Notes: a model not told the origin generated them from the letters alone. A stretch of 13,852 nucleotides of DNA from Saprospiraceae bacterium (GCA_020528935.1 JAJDFU010000676.1:1-13852); one strand, 5' to 3'; positions 6,181-13,712 are shown, counted from the first letter of the stretch. Made by a program: numbers and translations.

Positions 6181-6218
6181 GTTTAAGGAGGCGATGGGTG
6201 CCCATCACCTCCTTAAGC
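6181..6218. repeat. Strong inverted repeat with 18-base arms between coxA and ctaB
   Basis: Arms 6181-6198 and 6201-6218 surround only two bases. Of 18 positions, 16 are Watson-Crick pairs and the other two give G-T or C-A depending on the strand. On the minus strand the first arm contains AAGGAGGTGAT, the perfect complement of the 16S rRNA 3' end, and the second arm contains CGCCTCCTT, resembling the anti-Shine-Dalgarno. The stem ends 18 bases upstream of the ctaB GTG. Read on the plus strand it is followed directly by TTTTT (6219-6223), the look of an intrinsic terminator in the antisense direction, but no plus-strand gene ends here. Possible roles are mRNA processing or stability, translation control of ctaB, blocking of antisense transcripts, or a dispersed palindromic repeat. 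Confidence 0.7.
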
Positions 6219-6267
6219 TTTTTGAAAACAGTTGATCGTCAACCGCTCATGTTACTCCTCTTGCACA

Positions 6268-8130
6268 TCAGTGTACATTGGTCTCGCCTTCCTGAGCCGG
6301 TACGATCTGAGGAATGTATTCTTTGCCGTCTTTGCCGTAGTCGTAGGCCCAGCGCTGAACGGTCGGGACCTTGCCGGGCCAGTTGCCGTGGCCGGTTTTG
6401 ATCGGCGTCGTCCATTCCAGGGTGCTTGCTCCCCAGGGGTTGCGCGTGGTCATCTTCTTACCGTACCAGATGCTGTAGAAAAAGTTGATCACGAACAGGA
6501 TCTGGAAACCAAAGGTGACAATGGCCGCGATAGTGATGAACTGGTTCAGCCCGGCAAAGTGGCTGAAGGTTTCAAAGTTGTCAAAGCTGTAATAGCGGCG
6601 AGGCACTCCGGCCATACCCAGGTAGTGCATAGGCCAGAACACTGCGTAAGCGCCTACCAGCGTACCCCAGAAGTGGATCTTGCCCAAGGTGTCGTTCATA
6701 AAGCGGCCGTACATCTTGGGAAACCAGTTGTAGATGCCGGCAAACATGCCGAAAAAGGCCGCCACGCCCATCACGATGTGGAAGTGAGCTACTACGAAGT
6801 ACGTATCGTGAAGCTGAATGTCAATGGCGGAATTGCCCAGGAAGATACCGGTGAGGCCACCGGAAATGAACATGGATACAAAGCCGATGCCGAACAGGCT
6901 GGCCGCATTGAAACGGATATTACCGCCGTACAAGGTGGCGATCCAGTTGAACACCTTTACAGCCGAAGGCACTGCAATGATCAGGGTGAACACCACAAAG
7001 AAGTTGGAGATGAAGGGATTCACACCGGACATGAACATGTGGTGCGCCCAAACGATGAAGCTCAGAAACGCAATGGCCAGGATGGAAAATACCATGGCCT
7101 TGTAGCCAAAGATCGGCTTGCGGGAGTGCACCGAAAGCACCTCCGACACCATGCCCATAGCCGGCAGGATGATGATATACACCTCGGGGTGACCGAAGAA
7201 CCAGAACAGGTGCTGATAGAGCACCGGGCTGCCGCCGGCGTAATCGAGTGCCTGGTTGTTGATAAAGATCTCATTCAGGAAGAAGCTGGTATTCAGCTCC
7301 CGGTCGAAAACCACCAGAAAGAAGGCGGATACCAGCACCGGAAAAGAGAGCAAGCCGATGATGGCCGTGATGAAGAACGACCAGATCGTCAGCGGCATGC
7401 GCCACATGCTCATACCTTTCGTGCGCAAGTTGAGCACTGTAGTGATGTAGTTGATCCCGCCCAGAAGAACGGAAACCACAAAGAACACCAGGCTGACCAC
7501 CCATAGCGTCATGCCGGCACCGGAACCGGAAGACGCCTGTGGCAAGGCACTAAGTGGCGGATAGGCCGTCCAGCCCCCCGCAAAAGGCCCCGTATTCAGG
7601 AAGAGGGAGAAGAACATGACCACACTGGCCAGAAAAAAGAACCAGTAGGAAAGCATGTTCAGAAACGGCGAGGCCATATCCCTTGCACCGATCTGGAGCG
7701 GAATGAGCAGATTGCTGAACGTACCGCTCAGGCCGGCCGTAAGCACAAAGAACACCAGGATGGTGCCGTGCATGGTCACCAGGGCATAGTAGAACTCGGG
7801 CGCAAGCGTACCTACGCCGGCGTCATTGACCACGATCCACTTGCCGAGCACGGGCTTCAGCCAGGCCAGGCTCTCCTCCGGAAAGCCCAACTGCAAACGG
7901 AAAACCAACGACATCAGGGCACCAACAATAGCCCAGAACATGCCGGTGATCAGAAATTGCTTGGCAATGATCTTGTGATCCTGACTGAAAATATAGGTCG
8001 TAATGAAATTAGCCTGGTACTTGTCACCTTCGTGATGCTCGTGAAAGTGATCGTCGTACCCGTACTCCTCAATGAGCAGGTCCTCATCGTATTTGGGAGT
8101 GGTCGTTACCGGTGTTGCTACATTAGCCAT
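6268..8130 (-). CDS. coxA: Cytochrome c oxidase subunit I (A1-type heme-copper oxidase, aa3)
   Basis: The 620-residue catalytic subunit reduces oxygen to water at heme a3-CuB and pumps protons. All expected ligands are visible: H121 (MHGT) and H451 for heme a, H449 for heme a3 (VVAHFHIV), and H314, H363 and H364 for CuB (GHPEVY, WAHH), with Y318 positioned for the His-Tyr cross-link. E316 in GHPEV, D151 in GARDMASP and N140 indicate the D channel of type A1. K392 in PSAVKVFNW indicates the K channel. There are about 12 helices, as usual. The N-terminus (about 1-45) is extended and acidic, with a His/Asp/Glu cluster at 23-36, and the C-terminal 60 residues are soluble. The gene lies between coxB and ctaB. 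The start is ATG at 8130. Assignment is certain. Confidence 0.99.
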   Translation of the reverse strand: MANVATPVTTTPKYDEDLLIEEYGYDDHFHEHHEGDKYQANFITTYIFSQDHKIIAKQFLITGMFWAIVGALMSLVFRLQLGFPEESLAWLKPVLGKWIVVNDAGVGTLAPEFYYALVTMHGTILVFFVLTAGLSGTFSNLLIPLQIGARDMASPFLNMLSYWFFFLASVVMFFSLFLNTGPFAGGWTAYPPLSALPQASSGSGAGMTLWVVSLVFFVVSVLLGGINYITTVLNLRTKGMSMWRMPLTIWSFFITAIIGLLSFPVLVSAFFLVVFDRELNTSFFLNEIFINNQALDYAGGSPVLYQHLFWFFGHPEVYIIILPAMGMVSEVLSVHSRKPIFGYKAMVFSILAIAFLSFIVWAHHMFMSGVNPFISNFFVVFTLIIAVPSAVKVFNWIATLYGGNIRFNAASLFGIGFVSMFISGGLTGIFLGNSAIDIQLHDTYFVVAHFHIVMGVAAFFGMFAGIYNWFPKMYGRFMNDTLGKIHFWGTLVGAYAVFWPMHYLGMAGVPRRYYSFDNFETFSHFAGLNQFITIAAIVTFGFQILFVINFFYSIWYGKKMTTRNPWGASTLEWTTPIKTGHGNWPGKVPTVQRWAYDYGKDGKEYIPQIVPAQEGETNVH

Positions 8131-8176
8131 GACAGCTTAGTGGTTTTTATGCGTTAGAGTACAAATCCTAGTATCC

Positions 8177-8202
8177 ACAAACCTCAATATACCAAGGTTT
8201 GT
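8177..8202. repeat. Hairpin in the coxB-coxA spacer
   Basis: ACAAACCT (8177-8184) and AGGTTTGT (8195-8202) form a perfect 8-bp stem around a 10-base A/T-rich loop, within the 102-base spacer between coxB and coxA. On the minus strand no T-run follows, so it is not a terminator for the cluster; T6 at 8210-8215 follows only in the plus direction. It is 46 bases upstream of the coxA ATG and could affect mRNA stability or the relative amounts of subunits I and II. The rest of the spacer shows nothing clear. Confidence 0.4.
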
Positions 8203-8232
8203 TCATGCATTTTTTAAGGCTTGCGTCAAAAG

Positions 8233-9369
8233 TCATTCCGCAGCCTCTTCCTGAAGATCTTCAACCTCCTCCGGAGCCGCTTCGGAAATGGCATCCGTCT
8301 CGCTCTTGAACGGGTCGTCGTCAGTACCCTTTATCGTGGATTCGTAGTAGGACTGCTGCTTGGACAGCCAGTCCTGGTACTCGGCCTCCGGTACGATCTT
8401 GACCAGACGCTTCATACTGAAGTGCCCCTTTCCGCACAGCTCCGCACAAGCCAACTCGTAGTCAAAGGCTTCCCACTTCAGGAGACTTTCCGGATCATCC
8501 GGGTCTATCGGCACATTGTATTCGTCGTAGTTTTTCAGCTCCTGGCGATATTCCTCGGTGGTCTTGCTGGGGGTGAACACGAAATAGGTCGGCATGCCGG
8601 GCACGGCGTCCATTTTGACGCGAAAATGCGGGAGGTAAAAGTTGTGCAGGACGTCCCGCGAGGTGATGCGCACCCGCACCTTTTTGCCGACGGGCAGCAC
8701 GATCTCCGTAGGGTGAATGTCGTCGTGGTTCTTGGTATCGGTCCAGTCCTGGCCCAGCGGATTGCTGGCGGATATTTTTTTGTAGTCGCGGGCACCGAGC
8801 TTGCCGTCCGGTCCCGGATAGCGGAGCAGCCAGGCAAACTGCATGCCGGTGGCTTCGATCTCGATGTATTCCTCTTCCGGGCTCACATCGGCCATCACTT
8901 CATTCCAGGCATCCAATCCCTTGATCACCAGGAAGGTCATCACCACGGCGGGAATGAGGGTCCAAACCACCTCCAAGCGGTTGTTGTGGGAAAGGAATTC
9001 GGCCTTGCCGCCCCGTCGCCCCTGATAGCGCCAGGCAAAGTAGAACAGCGCGATATGCGTGAGCACGAACACTATGCCCGTGAAAAAGAGCGTAACGGCA
9101 AACATATTGTCCAGGGCACCGCCGTGTTGGGAGGCAGAGGCGTGCGGACCAAAGCCGAGAAACCAGTTCTTGTAGTACAGGCCAGAGGCGATGGTAGCCG
9201 CCAGAAATACGATCAGGAAGAGGAGCGAAAGAGCTCCGTTGCGGCGATTGACCATCAATTGCATTTCCTCCTCTCCGCGGATCTTCCGCGCCAGCTCGGA
9301 CACCTTTCCGAGCTGGACGACGATGATGGCGATCAGAATAAGACTTAAAACAGCTAAAAGCGCAGTCAT
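8233..9369 (-). CDS. coxB: Cytochrome c oxidase subunit II (CuA subunit)
   Basis: This 378-residue subunit receives electrons at the binuclear CuA centre and passes them to heme a. The CuA ligands are H242 (DVLHNFYLPHF) and the C308-x-E310-x-C312-xxx-H316-xx-M319 block (CAELCGKGHFSM), all present. The aromatic electron-entry region is seen at 175-187 (GMQFAWLLRYPGP). Four hydrophobic stretches are visible (about 1-20, 45-65, 88-113, 133-155), the last two being the classic helix hairpin, so the N-terminus is extended. The C-terminal 50 residues are acidic and lack any CxxCH, so this is an aa3 and not a caa3 subunit. Electrons are expected to come from ActE or ActA of the adjacent ACIII. It starts at ATG 9369, 83 bases after actF, and is the first oxidase gene of the cluster. 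Confidence 0.98.
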   Translation of the reverse strand: MTALLAVLSLILIAIIVVQLGKVSELARKIRGEEEMQLMVNRRNGALSLLFLIVFLAATIASGLYYKNWFLGFGPHASASQHGGALDNMFAVTLFFTGIVFVLTHIALFYFAWRYQGRRGGKAEFLSHNNRLEVVWTLIPAVVMTFLVIKGLDAWNEVMADVSPEEEYIEIEATGMQFAWLLRYPGPDGKLGARDYKKISASNPLGQDWTDTKNHDDIHPTEIVLPVGKKVRVRITSRDVLHNFYLPHFRVKMDAVPGMPTYFVFTPSKTTEEYRQELKNYDEYNVPIDPDDPESLLKWEAFDYELACAELCGKGHFSMKRLVKIVPEAEYQDWLSKQQSYYESTIKGTDDDPFKSETDAISEAAPEEVEDLQEEAAE

Positions 9370-9394
9370 TTTTTCTCTTTTCGAGTTACGTTTT

Positions 9395-9402
9395 CAAAAG
9401 TA
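9395..9402 (-). promoter_or_regulatory. Candidate Bacteroidota -7 promoter box upstream of coxB
   Basis: On the minus strand TACTTTTG matches the Bacteroidota -7 consensus TAnnTTTG exactly and lies 25 bases before the coxB ATG, leaving room for a short leader. No good TTTG is seen at the expected -33 spacing (the nearest, TTCG, is 22 bases upstream), so it is weak. If real, it would allow the oxidase genes to be transcribed apart from the act genes. Confidence 0.25.
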
Positions 9403-9435
9403 ACAATCTGCACACGCCTGTGCTCGAACCGGTCT

Positions 9436-9460
9436 CTTATTTAGACTGAGTCTTAATAAG
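9436..9460. repeat. 25-bp near-perfect palindrome at the act/cox junction
   Basis: CTTATTTAGACT and AGTCTTAATAAG flank a single central base (9448), with 11 of 12 positions complementary. It overlaps the actF stop codon (9453-9455), and a second in-frame TAA of actF lies inside it. It is A/T-rich with almost no loop and no T-run, so it looks more like a dimeric regulator site or a simple mRNA hairpin than a terminator. The candidate promoter box of coxB is 33 bases downstream. Confidence 0.45.
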
Positions 9461-10736
9461 GCCAGACCGTGTGGTGTTTGCTCTCTGCCAGATAGGGGTC
9501 GTTGGGGGGGATCAGCGACACCTTTTCCAGGCGATTAAACACGAAATACAGAAACAAGGCCAGAAAACCGATAAAAGTTCCCAGTTCCAGCAAACCCGGC
9601 ATGGTAAAGCCGGCGTGGAAGGTGGAGGCAGCATGGCCGGCGGCATCGTGGCCGGTTTCACCGCCGCCGTGTGCGCCGTGGCCCAGCACCTCCTGGGCGG
9701 TGTGGTATACACCCGGCTTGATCATGAGGAAGAAGTCCCACCAGTGGCCCAGCAGCAGTATGATGGACGTGAGCACCATCGTGCCGAATTTGCGCTTGGT
9801 ATCGTTGCGCATCAGAATGAAAAAGGGCGCTACGAAATTCAGGATCAGGTTGCCGTAGAACATGGTGGGGTAATGGTCCAGCCGCTCGCGGAAGTAGATC
9901 GTTTCTTCCCCTACGTTGCCATACCAGATCAGCATGTACTGACTGAACCACAGGTAAGTCCAAAAAATGCTGAACGCGAAGGCGTATTTGCCGAGGTCGT
10001 GCAGGTGGTTGGTGCTCACCTCTTCCATATAGCCCAGGGCCTTCAGAAAGATGACGGTCAGAATCGTCAGGGCCATGGCTGCCACGAACCAGCTGGCTGT
10101 AGCATACCAGGCGAAAAGCGTACTGTACCAGTGTGCATCGATAGACATGACCCACTGCCAGATCAGGGCCGCGCTGGTAAATGCGCCTACCGGCAGAAAG
10201 GCCGCCGACCAGTAGCGATATCTCCGGTGGTGGCTGAAATCGGAAGTTCCCTGCAGATCTTCCTGTACGGAGATGCGGTGCATGCGCCAGGCAAAATAGG
10301 CCCAGATCCCCAGGATGACGACGGTGCCTATGGTGTACCAATTCTTGTTGAGAAATGCCGACTTACCCTGCAGGATCTCATCTTCGGCAACCGCAGCGGG
10401 GTCGGCCCAGTGGTACAGATGGTGAAAATGCCCCCAAATGCCGAGAATAATAACCCCCATGAGAATGAGCCCCGGGATGAGGAAAAGGGAATAGGTTTCC
10501 CAGATGCGCTTCACCAGGGTATGCCAGCCGGAATAGGCCGTGGTAAAGGCCGCCAGCACAAAAAGCGATACAAAGGCAATACCCGTGAAAAAGACGCTGT
10601 TGTGCAGAAAGTTGGACCAAAACCGCGTGTGCAGGGGGTCGTCCACCAGAAAGGTAAGGACCATACACACCACTCCGAGGCCCATCGCGCCCAGGAGGAA
10701 TATCTTTTGTTTGGATTCAAAGGCAAATTGATTCAT
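9453..10736 (-). CDS. actF: Alternative complex III subunit ActF (NrfD-like membrane subunit)
   Basis: One of the two large membrane subunits of ACIII, the cytochrome bc1 replacement that oxidises membrane quinol. The protein of 427 residues has about ten helices. Recognised blocks are GIWGHFHHLYHWADP (99-113), WVMSIDAHWYSTLFAWY (195-211), the DLGKYAFAFSIFWTYLWFSQ region (247-266), MLIWYGNVGEET (268-279) and HWWDFFLMIKP (331-341). A His/Gly-rich segment at 353-376 precedes the last helix. I chose ATG 10736 because MNQFAFESKQKIFLLG fits the usual ActF N-terminus. A TTG at 10766 would add ten basic residues and start 4 bases after actE. It ends 83 bases before coxB. ActF has no cofactors of its own; with ActC it forms the quinone-side membrane module. 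Confidence is high for the family and moderate for the start. Confidence 0.94.
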   Translation of the reverse strand: MNQFAFESKQKIFLLGAMGLGVVCMVLTFLVDDPLHTRFWSNFLHNSVFFTGIAFVSLFVLAAFTTAYSGWHTLVKRIWETYSLFLIPGLILMGVIILGIWGHFHHLYHWADPAAVAEDEILQGKSAFLNKNWYTIGTVVILGIWAYFAWRMHRISVQEDLQGTSDFSHHRRYRYWSAAFLPVGAFTSAALIWQWVMSIDAHWYSTLFAWYATASWFVAAMALTILTVIFLKALGYMEEVSTNHLHDLGKYAFAFSIFWTYLWFSQYMLIWYGNVGEETIYFRERLDHYPTMFYGNLILNFVAPFFILMRNDTKRKFGTMVLTSIILLLGHWWDFFLMIKPGVYHTAQEVLGHGAHGGGETGHDAAGHAASTFHAGFTMPGLLELGTFIGFLALFLYFVFNRLEKVSLIPPNDPYLAESKHHTVWPY

Positions 10737-10770
10737 CTGCTGTCGCCTGTTTACAGTTTTCTTCAATCAA

Positions 10771-11703
10771 TTAACGGTCGCCGCTGTGCGTACCTGTGCC
10801 GTGCACAGCATCTTCGCCATGCTCTTCGGCTTCATTTTCACGGGCTTCACCGGCGGCTTCTTCACCGGGGTTTTCACCGGCGGCCTCGTTCCCGCCCGGG
10901 CCGGGTTTGGCCATGGCCATGACATCGCTTGCCGGCGTGCCGTACTCCGGATTCAGGGTGTTGGCCGTCGGGCTGTACTCCAGATCGAGCTCTTCAGCCT
11001 GCAGCGCCCGGATCCAGTGGATCACCTGCCAGCGCTCTTCGTAAGAAAGCTTATCGGCATAGCCGCCCATCACGTTCTTGCCGTGCATGATGGCGTGGTA
11101 GTACCGTCCGTTGGACGAATTGAGGTGCTCCTCCAGCAGGAAATTGGCCGGTGCGGCGGGATACTTCACATTCTTGTTCTCCTCGGCTACCAGGTAGCCC
11201 AGGCCGTTGCCCTTTTCGCCATGGCAGATGCCGCAGAACACGTTGTACAATTCTTCGCCCCGCGCCAGGCCGTCTTCCGTAATGGGGAAGGGATTTTCAA
11301 TGATCTCCTCAGTGGCGCGTGTCCGCTCCTCCTCCGTATCCTCATAGTAGTATGGAACGTTGCCGTTGACCGGCACGTAGATGGCGTTGAGGTCGTTCTG
11401 CCCGGTGAGGGTAGCCATCACCGCATCTTCGCGCTCCGGCTTGGCGTAGCGCACGCCGGCATAGCCCCGGGGAACGGTACCGGTCACCGGCTCGCGGGGC
11501 GTGCTGAGGTCGTACAGCTTGAAGGTGCTGGCGCTGTCCCAGGTGTTGAGGCCGTAGGGCACGTAGTGGTTGGCCTCATAGGCGATGGAGTGCGCCATGT
11601 CCGGAATGTACTCACTGCCCGGAAAATCGCCTTCCGGCGGGCTGCACGCCTGGAAGATGAGCACCACCAGGGTGAGGAGAAGGATATGCTTGATCGTTTT
11701 CAT
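10771..11703 (-). CDS. actE: Alternative complex III monoheme cytochrome c subunit ActE (lipoprotein)
   Basis: A 310-residue periplasmic c-type cytochrome of ACIII. The N-terminus is a lipoprotein signal ending at Cys20 (LIFQAC, a relaxed lipobox), so it should be lipid-anchored in the membrane. The region MAHSIAYEANHYVPY (36-50) followed by PVTGTVPRG (72-80) is typical of this subunit. A single heme site CGICH lies at 157-161, with the likely axial Met at 212 in NVMGGYADKLS. Residues 262-310 form a low-complexity Gly/Ala/Glu/His tail encoded by imperfect DNA repeats. The gene lies between actD and actF; the start ATG 11703 is 30 bases after actD. It accepts electrons from the ActA/ActB side and can pass them to CuA of the linked aa3 oxidase. 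Confidence 0.95.
   Translation of the reverse strand: MKTIKHILLLTLVVLIFQACSPPEGDFPGSEYIPDMAHSIAYEANHYVPYGLNTWDSASTFKLYDLSTPREPVTGTVPRGYAGVRYAKPEREDAVMATLTGQNDLNAIYVPVNGNVPYYYEDTEEERTRATEEIIENPFPITEDGLARGEELYNVFCGICHGEKGNGLGYLVAEENKNVKYPAAPANFLLEEHLNSSNGRYYHAIMHGKNVMGGYADKLSYEERWQVIHWIRALQAEELDLEYSPTANTLNPEYGTPASDVMAMAKPGPGGNEAAGENPGEEAAGEARENEAEEHGEDAVHGTGTHSGDR
10846..10887 (-). repeat. Imperfect tandem repeat in the actE tail
   Basis: Three consecutive plus-strand units TTCACCGGCGGCTTC, TTCACCGGGGTT and TTCACCGGCGGCCTC (15, 12 and 15 bases) encode the EAAGE-rich part of the ActE C-terminal tail. Unit lengths are multiples of three, so gain or loss would keep the frame. The tail may vary in length between related strains. 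Confidence 0.55.
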
Positions 11704-11733
11704 GTCAACGCGGTTTTTTGCCCCGTACGGGCA

Positions 11734-12264
11734 TCATACATTTTTGGTGTGGACTTCCGAAGCGCCGGAACTGCTGAGGAAGCCTTCCATGGCCGAACGC
11801 TCCTCCTCAGTGGAATGCGTCGCATCAAAGGCCAGACAAAACTTGTCGTCGGTAATGCGCTCGTCGAGGACAGCCGGCTTTACGCCGGGCCACATGCCGC
11901 ATATGGTGTAAAAGGTCACCACCATACCCACGGCAGCGAAGAGCACGGTCACCTCAAAGGTGATGGGAATGAATGCAGGTACAGACCAATAGGGTTTTCC
12001 GCCGAAAATAATGGGCCAATCCCGGGTGAACACCCAGGTCATGAACAGGAAAGCCGTCAGCGCGCCGATGGCGCCGTACACGAACCCCGATATGTGAAGG
12101 CGGCTCTCGCTCAGTCCCATGGCGTGCTCCAAACCATGCACGGGAAAGGGCGTAAACACATCCATGATATTCATGTGGCTTTCCCGGGCCCGGCTGATGG
12201 CTTTCAGCAGTACCTCTTCGTCGTCGTAGAGGCCGTACAGGACTTCTTTTTGCACTTGATCCAT
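11734..12264 (-). CDS. actD: Alternative complex III subunit ActD (DUF3341)
   Basis: A 176-residue membrane subunit of ACIII with no cofactor. The N-terminal soluble part reads YGLYDDEEVLLKAISRARESH, then DVFTPFPVHGLE (35-46), which is the DUF3341 signature. Two membrane helices follow (about 57-79 and 97-122), the second beginning with the typical PITFEVTVLFAAVGM block. The C-terminal 50 residues are soluble and include FDATHSTEEE. It starts at ATG 12264, 35 bases after actC, and ends 30 bases before actE, the standard ACIII order. The likely role is structural, holding together the membrane subunits ActC and ActF. Assignment is secure from both sequence and neighbours. Confidence 0.95.
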   Translation of the reverse strand: MDQVQKEVLYGLYDDEEVLLKAISRARESHMNIMDVFTPFPVHGLEHAMGLSESRLHISGFVYGAIGALTAFLFMTWVFTRDWPIIFGGKPYWSVPAFIPITFEVTVLFAAVGMVVTFYTICGMWPGVKPAVLDERITDDKFCLAFDATHSTEEERSAMEGFLSSSGASEVHTKNV

Positions 12265-12299
12265 AGTTTCTATTGCTTGAGAACAGATCCTTTTTTCAA

Positions 12300-13712
12300 T
12301 TAATGCACTTCTTTTTGCTCTACCGTTCCGGCCTGAGCCTGAGCGCCGTTGCCCACATACTGGTCGCCGGCCGTTTTCAGAATGCTCTTGACCTCGGCCA
12401 CTGCCACTACGGGCGCCAGACGCGTGAAAACGAGGTAAAGGGTAAAGAACAGCCCCAGGGTGCCGATGAAAAGTCCGATTTCGACCCAGGTGGGCGTGTA
12501 GTAACTCCAGCTGGTGGGCAGATAGTCGCGCGCCAGGGTGGAAGAAATGATCACAAAACGCTCAAACCACATGCCGATATTCACAAAGATGGACATGATG
12601 AAGGTGACGAATATGCTGCGGCGCATCTTGCGGAACCAGAAGATCTGGGGCGATAGCACGTTACAGGACATCATGCCGATGTAAGACCAGTAGTACGGAC
12701 CGAGCACGCGATTGTAAAAGGCAAACTGCTCGTAGATGTAGCCCGAGTACCAGGCGATGAAGAGTTCGGTGAGGTAAGCCACCCCGACCATGGTACCCGT
12801 CAGAAGGATCACCTTGTTCATACTTTCGATATGCTCCAGGGTGATGTATTCCTGCAGATTGAGCACCTTCCGGGTGATCACCATCAGGGTCTGTACCATA
12901 GCGAAACCCGAGAAGATGGCTCCCGCCACAAAATAAGGCGGAAAGATAGTGGTGTGCCAGCCGGGAATCACCGAGGTGGCAAAGTCGAAGGATACGATGG
13001 TGTGTACGGAAAGAACCAGGGGTGTGGCCAGGCCGGCCAGCACCAGAGAGAGACTTTCCCAGCGCTGCCAGTGTTTCGCGGCACCGGTCCATCCGAAAGA
13101 AACGAAATTGTAGATCTTCTTGCGCAGTCCCCGCGCCCGGTCGCGCACCGTGGCCAGGTCGGGTACCAGGCCCGTGTACCAGAACAACAGCGATACGGTG
13201 AAATAGGTGGAGATGGCGAATACGTCCCAGAGCAGAGGCGAATTGAAGTTCACCCAAAGCGGCCCGCGGGTGTTGGGGTACGGAAAGATGAAGAAGGCCA
13301 GCCACAGACGCCCCATGTGAATGAGCGGGAACTGCCCCGCGCACATCACGGCGAAGATCGTCATGGCTTCGGCGGCCCTGTTCACTCCGGTGCGCCATTT
13401 CTGACGGAACAGCAAGAGGATGGCCGAGATCAGGGTACCGGCGTGGCCAATACCCACCCACCAGACGAAGTTGGTAATGTCCCAGCCCCAGTTGATGGTG
13501 CGGTTGAGGTTCCAGGAGCCGATGCCCTGCCAAACCGTCCAGGCTACACAGAACACGTAGAAGGCCAGGGCACTCGCCGAAATGATGAAGGCAATGATCC
13601 AGGCCAGGTTGGGCGTCTTCTCCGTGGGAGAACAAATATCCTCCGTGATGTCGTGATAGGTCTTTCCACCTTCGATGAGGGGATCGCGTATCGCTGAAAC
13701 AGGAGCACTCAT
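12300..13712 (-). CDS. actC: Alternative complex III subunit ActC (NrfD/PsrC family)
   Basis: A large membrane subunit of ACIII (470 residues, about ten helices) of the NrfD/PsrC family. It provides the quinol-binding site facing the Fe-S protein ActB. Landmarks are the soluble start DPLIEGGKTYHDITEDI (10-26) and NWGWDITNFVWWVGIGHAG (74-92), which holds the expected quinone-site region. Others are QFPLIHMGR (127-135), SVIPGWHTTIFPPYFVAGAIFSG (247-269) and MWFERFVII (381-389). Residues 455-470 are a Gln/Ala-rich tail. It begins at ATG 13712, 47 bases after the actB stop, with an A-rich leader and no Shine-Dalgarno sequence, as is common in Bacteroidota. It is followed by actD after 35 bases. 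No ligand for heme or Fe-S is expected or seen. Confidence 0.97.
   Translation of the reverse strand: MSAPVSAIRDPLIEGGKTYHDITEDICSPTEKTPNLAWIIAFIISASALAFYVFCVAWTVWQGIGSWNLNRTINWGWDITNFVWWVGIGHAGTLISAILLLFRQKWRTGVNRAAEAMTIFAVMCAGQFPLIHMGRLWLAFFIFPYPNTRGPLWVNFNSPLLWDVFAISTYFTVSLLFWYTGLVPDLATVRDRARGLRKKIYNFVSFGWTGAAKHWQRWESLSLVLAGLATPLVLSVHTIVSFDFATSVIPGWHTTIFPPYFVAGAIFSGFAMVQTLMVITRKVLNLQEYITLEHIESMNKVILLTGTMVGVAYLTELFIAWYSGYIYEQFAFYNRVLGPYYWSYIGMMSCNVLSPQIFWFRKMRRSIFVTFIMSIFVNIGMWFERFVIISSTLARDYLPTSWSYYTPTWVEIGLFIGTLGLFFTLYLVFTRLAPVVAVAEVKSILKTAGDQYVGNGAQAQAGTVEQKEVH

Noticed and set aside
5333..6208. 291-codon minus-strand ORF in another frame of ctaB, starting inside the hairpin with a good Shine-Dalgarno nearby
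   Set aside because: The sequence is low-hydrophobicity Arg/Gly/His-rich out-of-frame translation of ctaB; the real ctaB frame carries all family motifs.
6239..6250. Three-codon ORF (Met-Ser-Gly-stop) after coxA preceded by AAGAGGAG on the minus strand
   Set aside because: Far too short to judge and likely to occur by chance; no attenuation logic can be read from it.
6232..7506. 424-codon plus-strand ORF antisense to coxA
   Set aside because: It lies opposite a certain gene, its product is a His/Asp/Glu/Gly-rich string with no domain, and it is explained by codon use of coxA leaving the opposite frame free of stops.
8233..8400. Possible cytochrome c domain at the CoxB C-terminus (caa3 type)
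   Set aside because: No CxxCH is present; the tail is short and acidic.
8221..9348. 375-codon plus-strand ORF antisense to coxB
   Set aside because: Same reason: shadow of a certain gene with no recognisable protein features.
11704..11733. GCCC/GGGC mini-hairpin between actD and actE
   Set aside because: Four to five base pairs only, followed on the sense strand by an A-run and not a T-run.
9471..12303. Long plus-strand ORFs (483 and 505 codons) antisense to actF, actE and actD
   Set aside because: They cross gene boundaries on the opposite strand and show no domain, membrane pattern or family motif; all three minus-strand genes are secure.
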